Of a DNA stretch of 64,000 bases, positions 8,640 through 17,105 are shown in pieces (positions within the stretch are counted from its first letter, which is position 1; each line of letters opens with the position of its first letter). The DNA comes from an uncultured Bacilli bacterium (GTDB taxonomy: Bacteria > Bacillota_I > Bacilli_A > RF39 > UBA660). The notes beneath the pieces were generated by a model, which did no database searches, was not told where the DNA came from, and saw only the letters and a list, made by a program, of their open reading frames with translations. The stretch covers positions 138,547 through 202,546 of the forward strand of contig CAJUMA010000002.1 of the NCBI GenBank assembly GCA_910587065.1, in the 5' to 3' direction. The translations under genes and the position numbers were made by a program.

Positions 8640-9525
8640 CTCTTTGTGGTACAGTATTTGGTTCAAAATTATCTTTAGCGTATTTTAACTCAAGATCCAT
8701 TAAAAATTGATAGTAGCAACCAAATATTTGTGATATCTTATTTTTAATAGTTACAAAGTTATAATTATTATCATATACATTTTTATATCTTAAATCTCGA
8801 TCTAAGACAATCATTATGAAAATTAATTGATTCCTAAAGGAAATAGCAGTTAATTCTCCACTTTCAAATAATAATTGAAAAACTAAATCATTTAGTGAAG
8901 GCGTAGGATACATTTTTAAATAGTCATTTGCTTGTTCCATTATCTCTTCAAGTTCTTCATTATCCACTCGTAGATCAATTTCATTTAGATTGATTCTTTG
9001 TGATACATGTTTAGCATAATTAATTTTTACATCTGTTGTTTTTTCTTGTGAATCAGCTAACAAAACGTTAGTTCTATAAATATGTTCGTATTTAATAAGT
9101 GAGGCATCATAAAACCCAAATGTTTCAATTGCTCTCTTTTTTAATTCCTCTTCTATTTCTTTATCCAAAAATATAATTTTATTTTCGTATGTGCGAGGAC
9201 AAGTGGCAGCTATGTTATGCTCATCCAAAACACTATTATATAAAGAAAGCATTTTTAAAGTTGGATCAAGTAATCTTATAAGAAAAATAATTTTTTCATC
9301 ATAATTTAAATAAAAATTACTATTAACAAAAGCAAGAGCTTTTGAGTATAAAGTTTCCTCGGTTCCATATGTCGCAGCTACTGACTTAACTGTACTAATA
9401 AAAGAATTCATTAAACTATCAATCTTCTTAGAACTTTCTGAGTTAATACGAACAAAATGCCTAAACTGACGTCTTTTTTTATATAATTCAGGCAGTTTTC
9501 TACTACTTTCATCCATTGTTTGCAT
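8623..9525 (-). CDS. Unknown soluble protein (300 aa)
   Basis: Not recognised. The start is placed at ATG 9525 (MQTMDESSRKLPELYKKRRQ), which has AAAGGGG about 8 bases upstream and a consensus promoter before it. A more distal start at 9591 would lie upstream of that promoter. The protein is largely helical with no signal peptide or membrane segment, and is rich in Asn, Tyr and acidic residues. The C-terminal third (TPSLNDLVFQLLFESGELTAISFRNQLIF) is hydrophobic and helical. It is flanked by decayed sequence on one side and rplS, transcribed divergently, on the other. Confidence 0.7.
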   Translation of the reverse strand: MQTMDESSRKLPELYKKRRQFRHFVRINSESSKKIDSLMNSFISTVKSVAATYGTEETLYSKALAFVNSNFYLNYDEKIIFLIRLLDPTLKMLSLYNSVLDEHNIAATCPRTYENKIIFLDKEIEEELKKRAIETFGFYDASLIKYEHIYRTNVLLADSQEKTTDVKINYAKHVSQRINLNEIDLRVDNEELEEIMEQANDYLKMYPTPSLNDLVFQLLFESGELTAISFRNQLIFIMIVLDRDLRYKNVYDNNYNFVTIKNKISQIFGCYYQFLMDLELKYAKDNFEPNTVPQRVPSYR

Positions 9526-9550
9526 AAAAATTTTCCCCTTTGACCTGCTT

Positions 9551-9579
9551 ATTATATTAAAATGGTTAACAAAAGTCAA
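9551..9579 (-). promoter_or_regulatory. Consensus sigma-A promoter for the gene at 8623-9525
   Basis: Minus strand: TTGACT (9579-9574), a 17-bp spacer and TATAAT (9556-9551). Transcription would start about 9545, leaving a leader of about 20 bases with the RBS. Confidence 0.8.
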
Positions 9580-9713
9580 ATCATTCGACAAAATATGCGC
9601 ATTTTTTTAAAAGATTACTAATAAAATCTAGTAAATAACACCTTGCATTAATAATTAATATGTGATAAACTAAATGTGCTTTAAAAAAAGAGCTAAATGT
9701 AATCCGCTGATAA

Positions 9714-9742
9714 TTATCATGATTATGTGGGTGTAATATACT
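9714..9742 (+). promoter_or_regulatory. Possible rplS promoter
   Basis: TTATCA (9714-9719), a 17-bp spacer and TATACT (9737-9742), 19 bases before the rplS ATG. The -35 is poor, and I saw no known L19 leader structure. Confidence 0.45.
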
Positions 9743-9761
9743 AATAGAAAGGTGAGTATTC

Positions 9762-10100
9762 ATGAATTTAATTGATAAAATTAATGCAAAATCAATAAGA
9801 AATGATATTCCTGAATTCCAAGTTGGTGATATTGTAAGAGTTGATTACAAGATTAAAGAAGGAAAAAATGAAAGAATCCAAGCTTTTGAAGGTTATGTAG
9901 TTGCTATAAAAGGTGGCTCAATCGGAAAAACTTTCACAGTTAGAAAGAAAAGCGGTTCAGTTGCTGTTAAAAGAGTGTTTAAAGTTAACTCTCCTTTAGT
10001 TGACAAAGTAACAGTTGTAAGAAAAGGTGTTGCTAGAAGAGCTAAACTTAACTTTATTGATGGCATGCCTAAGGAATATAAGAATAAAGAAAGAAATTAA
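9762..10100 (+). CDS. rplS: 50S ribosomal protein L19
   Basis: L19 sits at the 30S/50S interface. The 112-residue protein contains the typical FQVGDIVRVDYKIKEGKNER, the FEGYVVAIKGG turn, SGSVAVKRVFKVNSP and RAKLNFIDGMPKEYKNK. Length is normal for the family. RBS AAAGGTGAG precedes ATG. A strong terminator follows directly, so it looks like a single-gene unit ahead of lepB. Confidence 0.97.
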   Translation: MNLIDKINAKSIRNDIPEFQVGDIVRVDYKIKEGKNERIQAFEGYVVAIKGGSIGKTFTVRKKSGSVAVKRVFKVNSPLVDKVTVVRKGVARRAKLNFIDGMPKEYKNKERN

Positions 10101-10114
10101 TCTTTCTTTTTTTT
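10086..10114 (+). terminator. rplS terminator
   Basis: AAAGAAAGA (10086-10094) pairs with TCTTTCTTT (10101-10109) across a 6-base loop and runs into TTTTT. The stop codon lies in the loop. Confidence 0.75.
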
Positions 10115-10172
10115 CGGTTAAATATTTCAATTTTCTTAACTAAATGCTATAATTAAAAATAGGTGATATAAG

Positions 10173-10877
10173 ATGGCAAAAGAAAAAAACACAGAAAAAG
10201 AAAAAACATTAAAAAAGACTAAAGAAAAAACATTAAAAAAGACTAATAATAAAAAAGAAGAACTAGTTAACGAAGAGACAAAGTATGCTCAAAAAGATTT
10301 CTTTATGAGTTATATGCCATTCATAATTATCATATTTTTTGTTCTAATAATTAGAATATTTGTTGCAACACCAGTAAGAGTAAATGGGTCTAGTATGAAT
10401 CCAACATTAAAAAATGGAGATACAATGCTTTTGTATAAACTAACTAAGAAAACAAAAGGCATTAAAAGATTTGACATTGTCGTTATTGAAACAGATAGTG
10501 GTAGACTTATAAAAAGAGTTATTGGTTTGCCTGGAGATAAAATAAAATATGTTATTGAAAAAGAAAACGATGAAGAAAAAGGTGTATTATATATAAATGA
10601 TGAAAAGGTTGAAGAATCATTTCTTGATGATACTGCAAAAGTGAATACTTGTCGTGAATTAATGGAAAATGACTTTAGAATATGTAATACAGTTTCTTCT
10701 ATATTTGAAGGACTTAATTATGAAATAACTGTACCAGAAAATAGTTACTATGTTATGGGAGATAATCGAGGAAATTCTAAAGATTCACGTATGATAGGTT
10801 ATATTGCTGACGAAGATATTTTAGGTACAACAGAAATTATTTTATTTCCTTTTGGAAGAACAGGTAAGGTAAAGTAA
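10173..10877 (+). CDS. lepB: Signal peptidase I
   Basis: Membrane serine protease that removes signal peptides from secreted proteins. The 234-residue protein has a very basic Lys-rich N-terminal tail, one membrane helix (FIIIIFFVLIIRIFVA, about residues 50-66), the catalytic Ser in NGSSMNPTL, the catalytic Lys in RLIKRVIGLPGD, and the MGDNRGNSKDSR box. The tail contains an 8-residue tandem repeat encoded by a 24-bp duplication. In several Bacillota, signal peptidase genes directly precede rbgA-rnhB. Here rbgA lies about 21.6 kb away. A terminator follows. Confidence 0.95.
   Translation: MAKEKNTEKEKTLKKTKEKTLKKTNNKKEELVNEETKYAQKDFFMSYMPFIIIIFFVLIIRIFVATPVRVNGSSMNPTLKNGDTMLLYKLTKKTKGIKRFDIVVIETDSGRLIKRVIGLPGDKIKYVIEKENDEEKGVLYINDEKVEESFLDDTAKVNTCRELMENDFRICNTVSSIFEGLNYEITVPENSYYVMGDNRGNSKDSRMIGYIADEDILGTTEIILFPFGRTGKVK
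10200..10247 (+). repeat. 24-bp tandem repeat in the lepB 5' region
   Basis: Two adjacent 24-bp units (10200-10223 and 10224-10247) differ only at the last base. They encode EKTLKKTK then EKTLKKTN in the cytoplasmic tail of signal peptidase. Slippage could change the copy number. Confidence 0.9.
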
Positions 10878-10926
10878 GTAAGCATAATATAAAGAAAAAA
10901 GCTTATACAAGTTACATAATATTCAT

Positions 10927-10945
10927 AGGCGAAAAGCCTTTTTTT
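10927..10945 (+). terminator. lepB terminator
   Basis: AGGC (10927-10930) pairs with GCCT (10936-10939) over GAAAA, followed by seven T. The stem is short but the U-tract is strong. Confidence 0.6.
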
Positions 10946-10958
10946 CATTATTTAAATA

Positions 10959-10967
10959 TGCTATAAT
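10959..10967 (+). promoter_or_regulatory. Extended -10 promoter element (TGCTATAAT)
   Basis: TG-C-TATAAT 30 bases before the ATG of the glycosylase-like gene. No good -35 is visible in the AT-rich upstream DNA. Confidence 0.6.
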
Positions 10968-10997
10968 AAACAAAGTTAATAAAAAAAGGGGATAATC

Positions 10998-11582
10998 ATG
11001 GATTTTCAAGAGTTGTTAAATGAGATTAAAAATTGTCGCATTTGTGAAGAAAAATTTGGTTTTACTCCAAATCCAGTTATATGGGGTAGTGAATCTTCAA
11101 AAATAGTTCAAATCAGTCAAGCTCCTTCAAAAAATGTTCATGCATCATCAAAACCATTTACAGATTTATCAGGAGATACATTAAAATATAAATGGTATCA
11201 AATAACTGATGAAGAGTTTTATAATAAAAATAATTTCTATATAAGCTCTCTTGCTCATTGTTATCCTGGCAAAAACAAAAATGGTGGAGATAATTTGCCT
11301 CCCAAATGTTGCTATCAAAAGTGGATAAAAAAAGAACTATCATATATCAATAATGAATTATATATAATTGTTGGGGCTTCTTCAGCTAAAGTCTTTTTTC
11401 CAAATGAAAAATTTGAAGATTTAGTATTCAAGGATAATATCCTTTACGGTAAAAAAGCTATTGTTTTACCTCATCCATCTCCTTTAAATAGAAGATGGCT
11501 AATTAAGCACCCAGAATTTTTAGAAAAAAGAATTGTTGAAGTGCGTAAATGCATAAAAGATGTAATAAAAGGAGAATCATAA
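10998..11582 (+). CDS. Uracil-DNA glycosylase superfamily protein
   Basis: 194 residues. The N-terminus has CRIC (residues 14-17), then IVQISQAPSKNVHASSKPFT, which resembles the uracil-recognition motif A loop of family 4/5 UDGs (G-x-A-P). Later NNFYISSLAHCYPG and LPHPSPLNRRWLIKHP match the UDG motif B region (HPSP). The Cys pair and CYPG...CC could hold an iron-sulphur cluster, but I cannot confirm that. It may excise damaged bases. ATG has AAAAGGGG upstream. It overlaps the next gene by one base, so the two are translationally coupled. Confidence 0.8.
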   Translation: MDFQELLNEIKNCRICEEKFGFTPNPVIWGSESSKIVQISQAPSKNVHASSKPFTDLSGDTLKYKWYQITDEEFYNKNNFYISSLAHCYPGKNKNGGDNLPPKCCYQKWIKKELSYINNELYIIVGASSAKVFFPNEKFEDLVFKDNILYGKKAIVLPHPSPLNRRWLIKHPEFLEKRIVEVRKCIKDVIKGES

Positions 11583-13375
11583 TGAAGAATGTAAGAAAAA
11601 AACAAATATTTGCTTTGGCTTTATCACTAGCTCTAACTGGCTGTACTCCTAATGAAAAAGATACTAAAGAGATTGTCTATATTGAAAACACCGCAAATAC
11701 TACAGTAGATAAAGAAGCATTAACAAATAAAGATATTTTCATTAATTTTTATAATGGCTACTTAGAAAGATATGGTGCTTACTTAAGTGATGATCAATAT
11801 GCTGTACTTAAAACCTTAACAAAAAAACAAACTACCCCTTCTGAAAAGGAAATACTAGATACATTAAATAGCGTGATGAATATCGATTTTTACTCAGAAG
11901 GTAGAGGAATATATCGCGCGTTTAATAATCGCCTTATTTATGAAGAAGTTAGTTTATCTAATGCTTACAGAGATACAATCTACATGTATATAAATACCCT
12001 AAGATCAGTTGTAAATAATGATGAAGAATTTTATACAGCTTTATTTTCTTTAAATATTGATGAATTTATTGACTGCATTGCTAGAAATACAGGAATAAAA
12101 GATAAAAACATTATAAGAGATTTGGTTGTTCAAATGAATGCTTATACCGATGTTTTAGCATTAGAGGAAAGTCTTAATCAAAAAGAATTGCTAGATGACT
12201 ATGAACATCATATTTGTGATTTAATCAGTAAAATTATTTCTTCAAAATTAGAACATTACCCTGATTTTGCTTCAACATTATATGGAGAACTCTTAAGCGA
12301 TGAAAGATATTATCCTTTTTTAGATACTTATGAGGATTTATTTTCTAACAAACTTCATATCTCTGTTTTTCGAGATTATGATTCCTATGATTTTACTGTA
12401 GATGCATCTCTAACTTATAGTGATTATTCTCTTGCAAAAGTAAAAGGTAAAAAAGTCACAGAAATTATTAAAAATGGTATAGATGAGGAAAATATTTATG
12501 AATATGATGCCACGAATCTTATGCTTCATTTAATTGATTATCGCAGCTTTAACGATTTTTCTATCCTTACAGCATCTGATAAAAGAGATGTTATGTATGA
12601 TGAATTGCAAGATTATTTTATAGACAAAGAAGATTTTGATAGTTTCTTTTTATGTATAGCTAATCATAGTCCTATGACCTATTATGAATACTTTTTTATT
12701 CTTGAAAAACAAATTCAAAAAGATGGCATAACATATGATGATTTTGTACGTTTTACATCTCTTTCTAATTTCTTAAAAGAAAACCAACATCTCTTTATAG
12801 ACTGGGATTATTCTATAACTTATCCTCCTTACGAAGAACTAGCAAGAATGCCTTTAAAAGAGTCAGAAAAAATAGTTCGTTCTTTTAGTAATATAGATAT
12901 TTTTAATGGTATGGATTATAAAACAGGTTTAATAGATATAAATAATATGCTTACTCAAAATGATTTAGGATATGAACAATTATATTGCCCAGATTTAAGA
13001 TATATTCATTATGCTAATGGTGTAAGTTGTGGTGATACTTCAGCATATGTTTTAAGTACTCTTATATATCCAACAGAGGGTATAGTGAATGGTAGTAAAG
13101 TAGTTTATTATGAGATACCAGAAAACTACGAAAATGGCCGCGCTGTTGACAGTTTCTATAATATTGCAAGAGAATTTACTGTTATTGATGTTCCCGGATT
13201 AAAAGAAACATTTTATGACGAAAGTAAGAATAGAGAAGTAAATGGCTTTATTGTTTCTTTAGATGAAGGATTAACCGAAGATACTGAGTATAAGCCAATA
13301 AGATTTATGGAATTCTACCACTATTATAAAGATAAAGTAAAGGATCAAAATAAAGAATTGAAACTAGGTGAGTAA
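11582..13375 (+). CDS. Large unknown lipoprotein
   Basis: 597 residues. A basic N-terminus plus hydrophobic core ends in the lipobox LTGC (about residues 18-21), so it should be lipid-anchored outside the membrane. The rest is acidic and helical with many Tyr and Asp residues, and no family motif that I recognise. The C-terminal third contains a CPDLRYIHYANGVSCGDTSAY segment with two cysteines. ATG 11582 has AAAGGAG 8 bases upstream. A longer frame starting upstream lacks the signal peptide context. It is tightly coupled to the following gene and probably works with it. Confidence 0.75.
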   Translation: MKNVRKKQIFALALSLALTGCTPNEKDTKEIVYIENTANTTVDKEALTNKDIFINFYNGYLERYGAYLSDDQYAVLKTLTKKQTTPSEKEILDTLNSVMNIDFYSEGRGIYRAFNNRLIYEEVSLSNAYRDTIYMYINTLRSVVNNDEEFYTALFSLNIDEFIDCIARNTGIKDKNIIRDLVVQMNAYTDVLALEESLNQKELLDDYEHHICDLISKIISSKLEHYPDFASTLYGELLSDERYYPFLDTYEDLFSNKLHISVFRDYDSYDFTVDASLTYSDYSLAKVKGKKVTEIIKNGIDEENIYEYDATNLMLHLIDYRSFNDFSILTASDKRDVMYDELQDYFIDKEDFDSFFLCIANHSPMTYYEYFFILEKQIQKDGITYDDFVRFTSLSNFLKENQHLFIDWDYSITYPPYEELARMPLKESEKIVRSFSNIDIFNGMDYKTGLIDINNMLTQNDLGYEQLYCPDLRYIHYANGVSCGDTSAYVLSTLIYPTEGIVNGSKVVYYEIPENYENGRAVDSFYNIAREFTVIDVPGLKETFYDESKNREVNGFIVSLDEGLTEDTEYKPIRFMEFYHYYKDKVKDQNKELKLGE

Positions 13376-13376
13376 A

Positions 13377-15119
13377 ATGAGATACGAATATGTAGCAAGT
13401 TGTAAATCTGATAATGATCAATTTATAATTTACCGTGATAGTGTAACAAAAAAGTTTTATGCTGTAGAGTCTAATTATGAAATTGAAGATCCAGATTTAG
13501 ATTATATAATTGATTATTCATTCAATACACAAGAAGATGAGTCTTTAAAATCAAATGAGATCACCAATAAAAATATGATAAAGGCCTTAGAAGAGGTTTA
13601 TCAAATAGGCAAACATAATTACATAAAGAATAAAATAGAGGCAAGAAATGAAAGAATTAAGGAAGAAAAAAAGATATACAGAAGAAATATTATTCTTCTT
13701 ATTCATTTGGTAACTTCTTTACTAATTGCAAGGCCTCATGTCTCAATGGCTGTACAAGAATTTAGAAATAATCATCATTTAAAACAAATAGAAGCTTCCT
13801 TAGATAATGATAATCAATTCACTGTTTATTATAGTTTTTGTGAGTCTTTAATTATTAATAAAACACTTAGTGACGATTTACTAAAAACTCTATTTAAAGA
13901 TTTTAATAGGCTAGTATTTTCTGATACCCCAATATTTGAAAATAATGCTGATGCAATTAACAAACGTCTAAGAGAGTACGATTTTACTAATTTAAATGAA
14001 ACTAATTATGAATCAGCTCTTGAATATATTATATTTGGAAGAAAAACAGCAGTAAGTAAGTGTGCAACACTATCCTTGATAAGTTATGCTAATAATTGTG
14101 AAAATGATGTTTCTATGCTTTTTGGCGAATTAACCTTACCATTTTGTGATAAAGATATTCTTGAAACTATAATAACTAAAAATGATAAAGCTTATATAAA
14201 AGAAGTTTCTGAATATTATAGTGTAAGCGAAGATAAAGTTGAGACTGCCCTAAATCTCTTAAAACATTATGCTGAATCGACTGATTGGGCTGAAAAAATT
14301 GAACTTAAGGCAGCCTATCAAAAAATAATTCATGATATCTTAACAAGTTATTATGTAGATAGAGGGATTTTAACAGAATTTGATCATTTAGTATTAGCTA
14401 GCGAAATATATGATGGTACACAAAATGTTTATAACAACATATTTTCCGATTATATAACAGTTTCTCATTCTTCCCGTGAATATCCTTTATATAAAAGGTA
14501 TTTCAGTAAAGAACTTTCAAAAAAAGAAGTTAGTATGAATATTTATAAAGATAAACTTACTACTTTGATTGAAGAAAAAGGAGACAATTTAGACTATAAT
14601 GATCCCGATTGCCGTTTCATGCTTTATTTATATACTCTATGTATAAATGATTCTATCATTAGTCAAAATAAAGATCTCTTGTCCTCTGAAACAGCAGAGG
14701 ATATTGCTGAAATTATTATTAATGATGTTTTTGACAATGAAGGTTCAACAAGAATAAATAAAGAATTTCTCTATACTTACTTTACTTGTGGAAAAATCAA
14801 CATTAATGACTTAAGAAATTATTTACAACTTGATGAACGTGATGGATTATCTGTATCACTTTATGTTGATTTTCTAAATTGTTTAAAAAAGGAAGATTAT
14901 ATTTCGGAGACGGAGTACAGTGGAATTGTCGACAAAGTAATAAGTAATTTAAAACTAATCAATTATAGATTAGTTGGTACTATGGAAGAAAGTTTAAATT
15001 CAGGTGAATCAATGTTTGAAGAATTTAAGCTATTACCTCAAATTCAAGAATATAAAGAAGAATCAGTAAAAAAATTAGTTGTGGAGCAAAAATATCCCCA
15101 AAAAGAGGAAGAGGAATAA
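13377..15119 (+). CDS. Unknown single-pass membrane protein, partner of the upstream lipoprotein
   Basis: 580 residues. A soluble N-terminal part (about 95 residues, charged) is followed by one membrane helix (NIILLIHLVTSLLIA, about residues 99-113) and a long acidic, helical, presumably extracellular domain like that of the lipoprotein before it. The end is very acidic and basic (QKYPQKEEEE). ATG 13377 is chosen because AGGTGA lies 6 bases upstream. An in-frame GTG at 13368 overlaps that RBS. The gap to the lipoprotein stop is one base. No family recognised. Confidence 0.75.
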   Translation: MRYEYVASCKSDNDQFIIYRDSVTKKFYAVESNYEIEDPDLDYIIDYSFNTQEDESLKSNEITNKNMIKALEEVYQIGKHNYIKNKIEARNERIKEEKKIYRRNIILLIHLVTSLLIARPHVSMAVQEFRNNHHLKQIEASLDNDNQFTVYYSFCESLIINKTLSDDLLKTLFKDFNRLVFSDTPIFENNADAINKRLREYDFTNLNETNYESALEYIIFGRKTAVSKCATLSLISYANNCENDVSMLFGELTLPFCDKDILETIITKNDKAYIKEVSEYYSVSEDKVETALNLLKHYAESTDWAEKIELKAAYQKIIHDILTSYYVDRGILTEFDHLVLASEIYDGTQNVYNNIFSDYITVSHSSREYPLYKRYFSKELSKKEVSMNIYKDKLTTLIEEKGDNLDYNDPDCRFMLYLYTLCINDSIISQNKDLLSSETAEDIAEIIINDVFDNEGSTRINKEFLYTYFTCGKININDLRNYLQLDERDGLSVSLYVDFLNCLKKEDYISETEYSGIVDKVISNLKLINYRLVGTMEESLNSGESMFEEFKLLPQIQEYKEESVKKLVVEQKYPQKEEEE

Positions 15120-15149
15120 AATAAAAAAGTTTTTCTCTTTTTTTATGCG

Positions 15150-15158
15150 TGGTATAAT
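15150..15158 (+). promoter_or_regulatory. Extended -10 promoter element (TGGTATAAT)
   Basis: TG-G-TATAAT about 36 bases before the Nudix coding region. It implies a new transcript starting near 15165 that carries the RBS AAGGAG at 15180-15185. Confidence 0.6.
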
Positions 15159-15193
15159 AAAAGAAACATTAATACTTATAAGGAGATGGTAAT

Positions 15194-15652
15194 ATAGAAA
15201 CTACACTTTGTCTTTTAAAAGACTCTAATAAGATAATGCTTGCTATGAAAAAAAGAGGATTTGGTGAAGGAAAGTATAATGGAGTTGGCGGAAAACTAGA
15301 AGAAAATGAAACAAAAGAAGAAGCAATGATTCGTGAAACAAAAGAAGAAATTAATGTAACTCCAACAGAATATGAATACATGGGTATGGTAAAATTTGAT
15401 GAGTTTTATAAGGGAAAACCTCAAAGACTTATTTTTCATCTTTATGTAGTAACAAAATGGGATGGGGAAATTGAAGAAACGGAAGAAATGGCTCCTCACT
15501 GGTTTGATATAGATAATATTCCTTATGATGATATGTTTCCTGATGATAAATACTGGCTTCCTTTAATACTTGAAAATAAAAAAATAGATGCCTATTTCAA
15601 ATTTGATGAAAATTGGAATTTGTTAGCCAAAGAAATAAAAGAATTAAAATAA
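15194..15652 (+). CDS. Nudix hydrolase, MutT/8-oxo-dGTPase-like, apparent ATA start
   Basis: Nudix enzymes split nucleoside diphosphate-X bonds. This one has the full box: GVGGKLEENETKEEAMIRE continuing TKEEI (G-x5-E-x7-R-E-x2-E-E). The first in-frame ATG is at 15236, but that would remove the conserved first strand. Residues encoded from 15197 (ETTLCLLKDSNKIMLAM) match the usual MutT N-terminus. No ATG, GTG or TTG is in frame there. An ATA at 15194 lies 8 bases after AAGGAG, exactly where a start should be. Either ATA is used as the start or the original ATG has mutated. The product is 152 residues from ATA. Confidence 0.8.
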   Translation: METTLCLLKDSNKIMLAMKKRGFGEGKYNGVGGKLEENETKEEAMIRETKEEINVTPTEYEYMGMVKFDEFYKGKPQRLIFHLYVVTKWDGEIEETEEMAPHWFDIDNIPYDDMFPDDKYWLPLILENKKIDAYFKFDENWNLLAKEIKELK

Positions 15653-15668
15653 AGAGGGGAATGATTAA

Positions 15669-16253
15669 ATGAAAGTAATTTTAGCATCTAATTCTAAACA
15701 AAGACAAGACATTTTAAAAATGGTTGGATTAAAATATGATGTAATGTTAAGCAATATTGAAGAGTCTAGTACAAAAAAAGACCCTTATGAATATGTAAAA
15801 GAGTTATCTTTAAATAAAGCTTTAAATGTTTCATCAAGACTAAAAGAAAATGCGATTATAATTGGAGCAGATACAATTGTTTTTAAAGATAATAAAATTT
15901 ATGAAAAGCCTAAATCTTTAGAAGAAGCTGCCCAAAACATCAAAGAATTCTCGGCAAGTAAAAACACGGTAATAACAGGAATTACTATAATTGATAAATA
16001 CAATGATAAAAAAATAAGTGTTGCCACCAGCGCAGATGTTTACTTTAGAGAAGTTGATTCAGAGGAAATCACTTGGTATATAAATAATGAAAGTAAAATA
16101 TTTAAATCTTGCGGTTATGTTCCTCATGGTAAGGCGGCCACATTTATAGAAAAAATTGAGGGGGATTATAATACTATACTTGGACTTTCTCCGAATGTTT
16201 TATTTAAAACTCTAAAGAAGCTTGGTTATAAAGTAACAGATTTTGATTTTTAA
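15669..16253 (+). CDS. maf: Maf-like nucleoside triphosphate pyrophosphatase
   Basis: Maf proteins hydrolyse non-canonical or modified NTPs to NMPs and can affect septation. The 194-residue protein has the N-terminal loop ILASNSKQRQDIL, IIGADTIVF with the catalytic Asp, KPKSLEEAAQNI, and the C-terminal IEGDYNTILGLSP motif. Length is standard. RBS AGAGGGGA precedes ATG. It follows the Nudix gene by 16 bases; both are nucleotide-pool sanitising enzymes, so a functional pairing is plausible. Confidence 0.95.
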   Translation: MKVILASNSKQRQDILKMVGLKYDVMLSNIEESSTKKDPYEYVKELSLNKALNVSSRLKENAIIIGADTIVFKDNKIYEKPKSLEEAAQNIKEFSASKNTVITGITIIDKYNDKKISVATSADVYFREVDSEEITWYINNESKIFKSCGYVPHGKAATFIEKIEGDYNTILGLSPNVLFKTLKKLGYKVTDFDF

Positions 16254-16325
16254 TAAAGAAGTTCAACGATTTGTAAAATATCTATAATCATGTTAAAATA
16301 TCAAGCAAAAAAAAGGAGAAAAATT

Positions 16326-17006
16326 ATGGATGGAAAATTATTAATTTTATGCGACGAACTCCCAGAGACAAAAGAGCATTACAGTATAAAAGATTATTAT
16401 TTCTTAAAAAGAGATATGATTGATCCTGAGGATGACCCAGAAAAGTTATTTGTAACATGGGATGCCATTATTCCAAAGAATCAAAGTTTTATAGATGCTT
16501 GCAAATATTATGGATTGACCTTTGAAGAGATGCCACCTCTTTTTGCTCTAATGCAAGAAGGGAAAACAGATCCTAAAAACGGAACAATACACGGAAGTCT
16601 TCAAGAAGAAAGTTACTTTAATACCTTAAATTATAATAGAAATAGAGTTACAAAACTTGCTCAAGATGGCGAAGACTATCAAGCCGAAGCTCTTGACCTT
16701 TCTTGTCAATACCCGTCTCAAGCAACCGAACAATTTTTAAGAGATTTTTCTTCTTTACTTAATAAAAATGGTGTTGTAAGAATCCTTCTTTGTTATAAAA
16801 ATACAACTGATTCAGCAAGTGTAAGACACCGTATGTTACTTATGGAAGCTTGGAAAAATCAAAATAGATTTATGCGAGATCAATCATCTTCTGCTGAAAT
16901 TGTCGAGTCAATCGCCTATGATGATTTTGGTGAAGTTTACAGTAGAGCTAACGAAGAAATGTTAAAAATTTATTCTTTACCAATATTTGGTATTTCAAAG
17001 ATGTAG
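16326..17006 (+). CDS. Unknown soluble protein (226 aa)
   Basis: Not recognised. ATG 16326 (MDGKLLILCDELPETKEHY) has AAAAGGAG 8 bases upstream, so the longer frame from 16290 is rejected. The protein is acidic with no signal peptide or membrane segment. The middle contains DPEDDPEKLFVTWDAIIPKN, and the C-terminal half an apparent helical region (VRHRMLLMEAWKNQNRFMRD). It ends just before a strong terminator. Confidence 0.75.
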   Translation: MDGKLLILCDELPETKEHYSIKDYYFLKRDMIDPEDDPEKLFVTWDAIIPKNQSFIDACKYYGLTFEEMPPLFALMQEGKTDPKNGTIHGSLQEESYFNTLNYNRNRVTKLAQDGEDYQAEALDLSCQYPSQATEQFLRDFSSLLNKNGVVRILLCYKNTTDSASVRHRMLLMEAWKNQNRFMRDQSSSAEIVESIAYDDFGEVYSRANEEMLKIYSLPIFGISKM

Positions 17007-17025
17007 TTATTTACATCTTTTTTTT
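16997..17025 (+). terminator. Strong intrinsic terminator
   Basis: AAAGATGTA (16997-17005) pairs perfectly with TACATCTTT (17012-17020) around a 6-base loop and continues as a T run. The stop codon lies at the top of the stem. Confidence 0.85.
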
Positions 17026-17035
17026 CTTGAATTTG

Positions 17036-17049
17036 TTACAAAAATGTAA
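17036..17049. promoter_or_regulatory. Inverted repeat upstream of the response regulator gene
   Basis: TTACA-AAAA-TGTAA is a perfect 5-bp inverted repeat 24 bases upstream of the -10. It is a possible autoregulatory operator for the response regulator. In such AT-rich DNA a short palindrome may be chance. Confidence 0.3.
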
Positions 17050-17069
17050 GATTAAATAAATTTTACTTA

Positions 17070-17078
17070 TGCTATAAT
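17070..17078 (+). promoter_or_regulatory. Extended -10 promoter element (TGCTATAAT)
   Basis: TG-C-TATAAT 28 bases before the response regulator ATG. It is the apparent promoter of the Bce-type two-component genes. Confidence 0.6.
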
Positions 17079-17105
17079 TATATTAGAAAAAAAGTGGTGA
17101 ATTTT

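Noticed and set aside
9581..9763. Minus-strand frame between the unknown gene and rplS (60 codons)
   Set aside because: No RBS, low-quality sequence, and it would cover the promoters on both strands.
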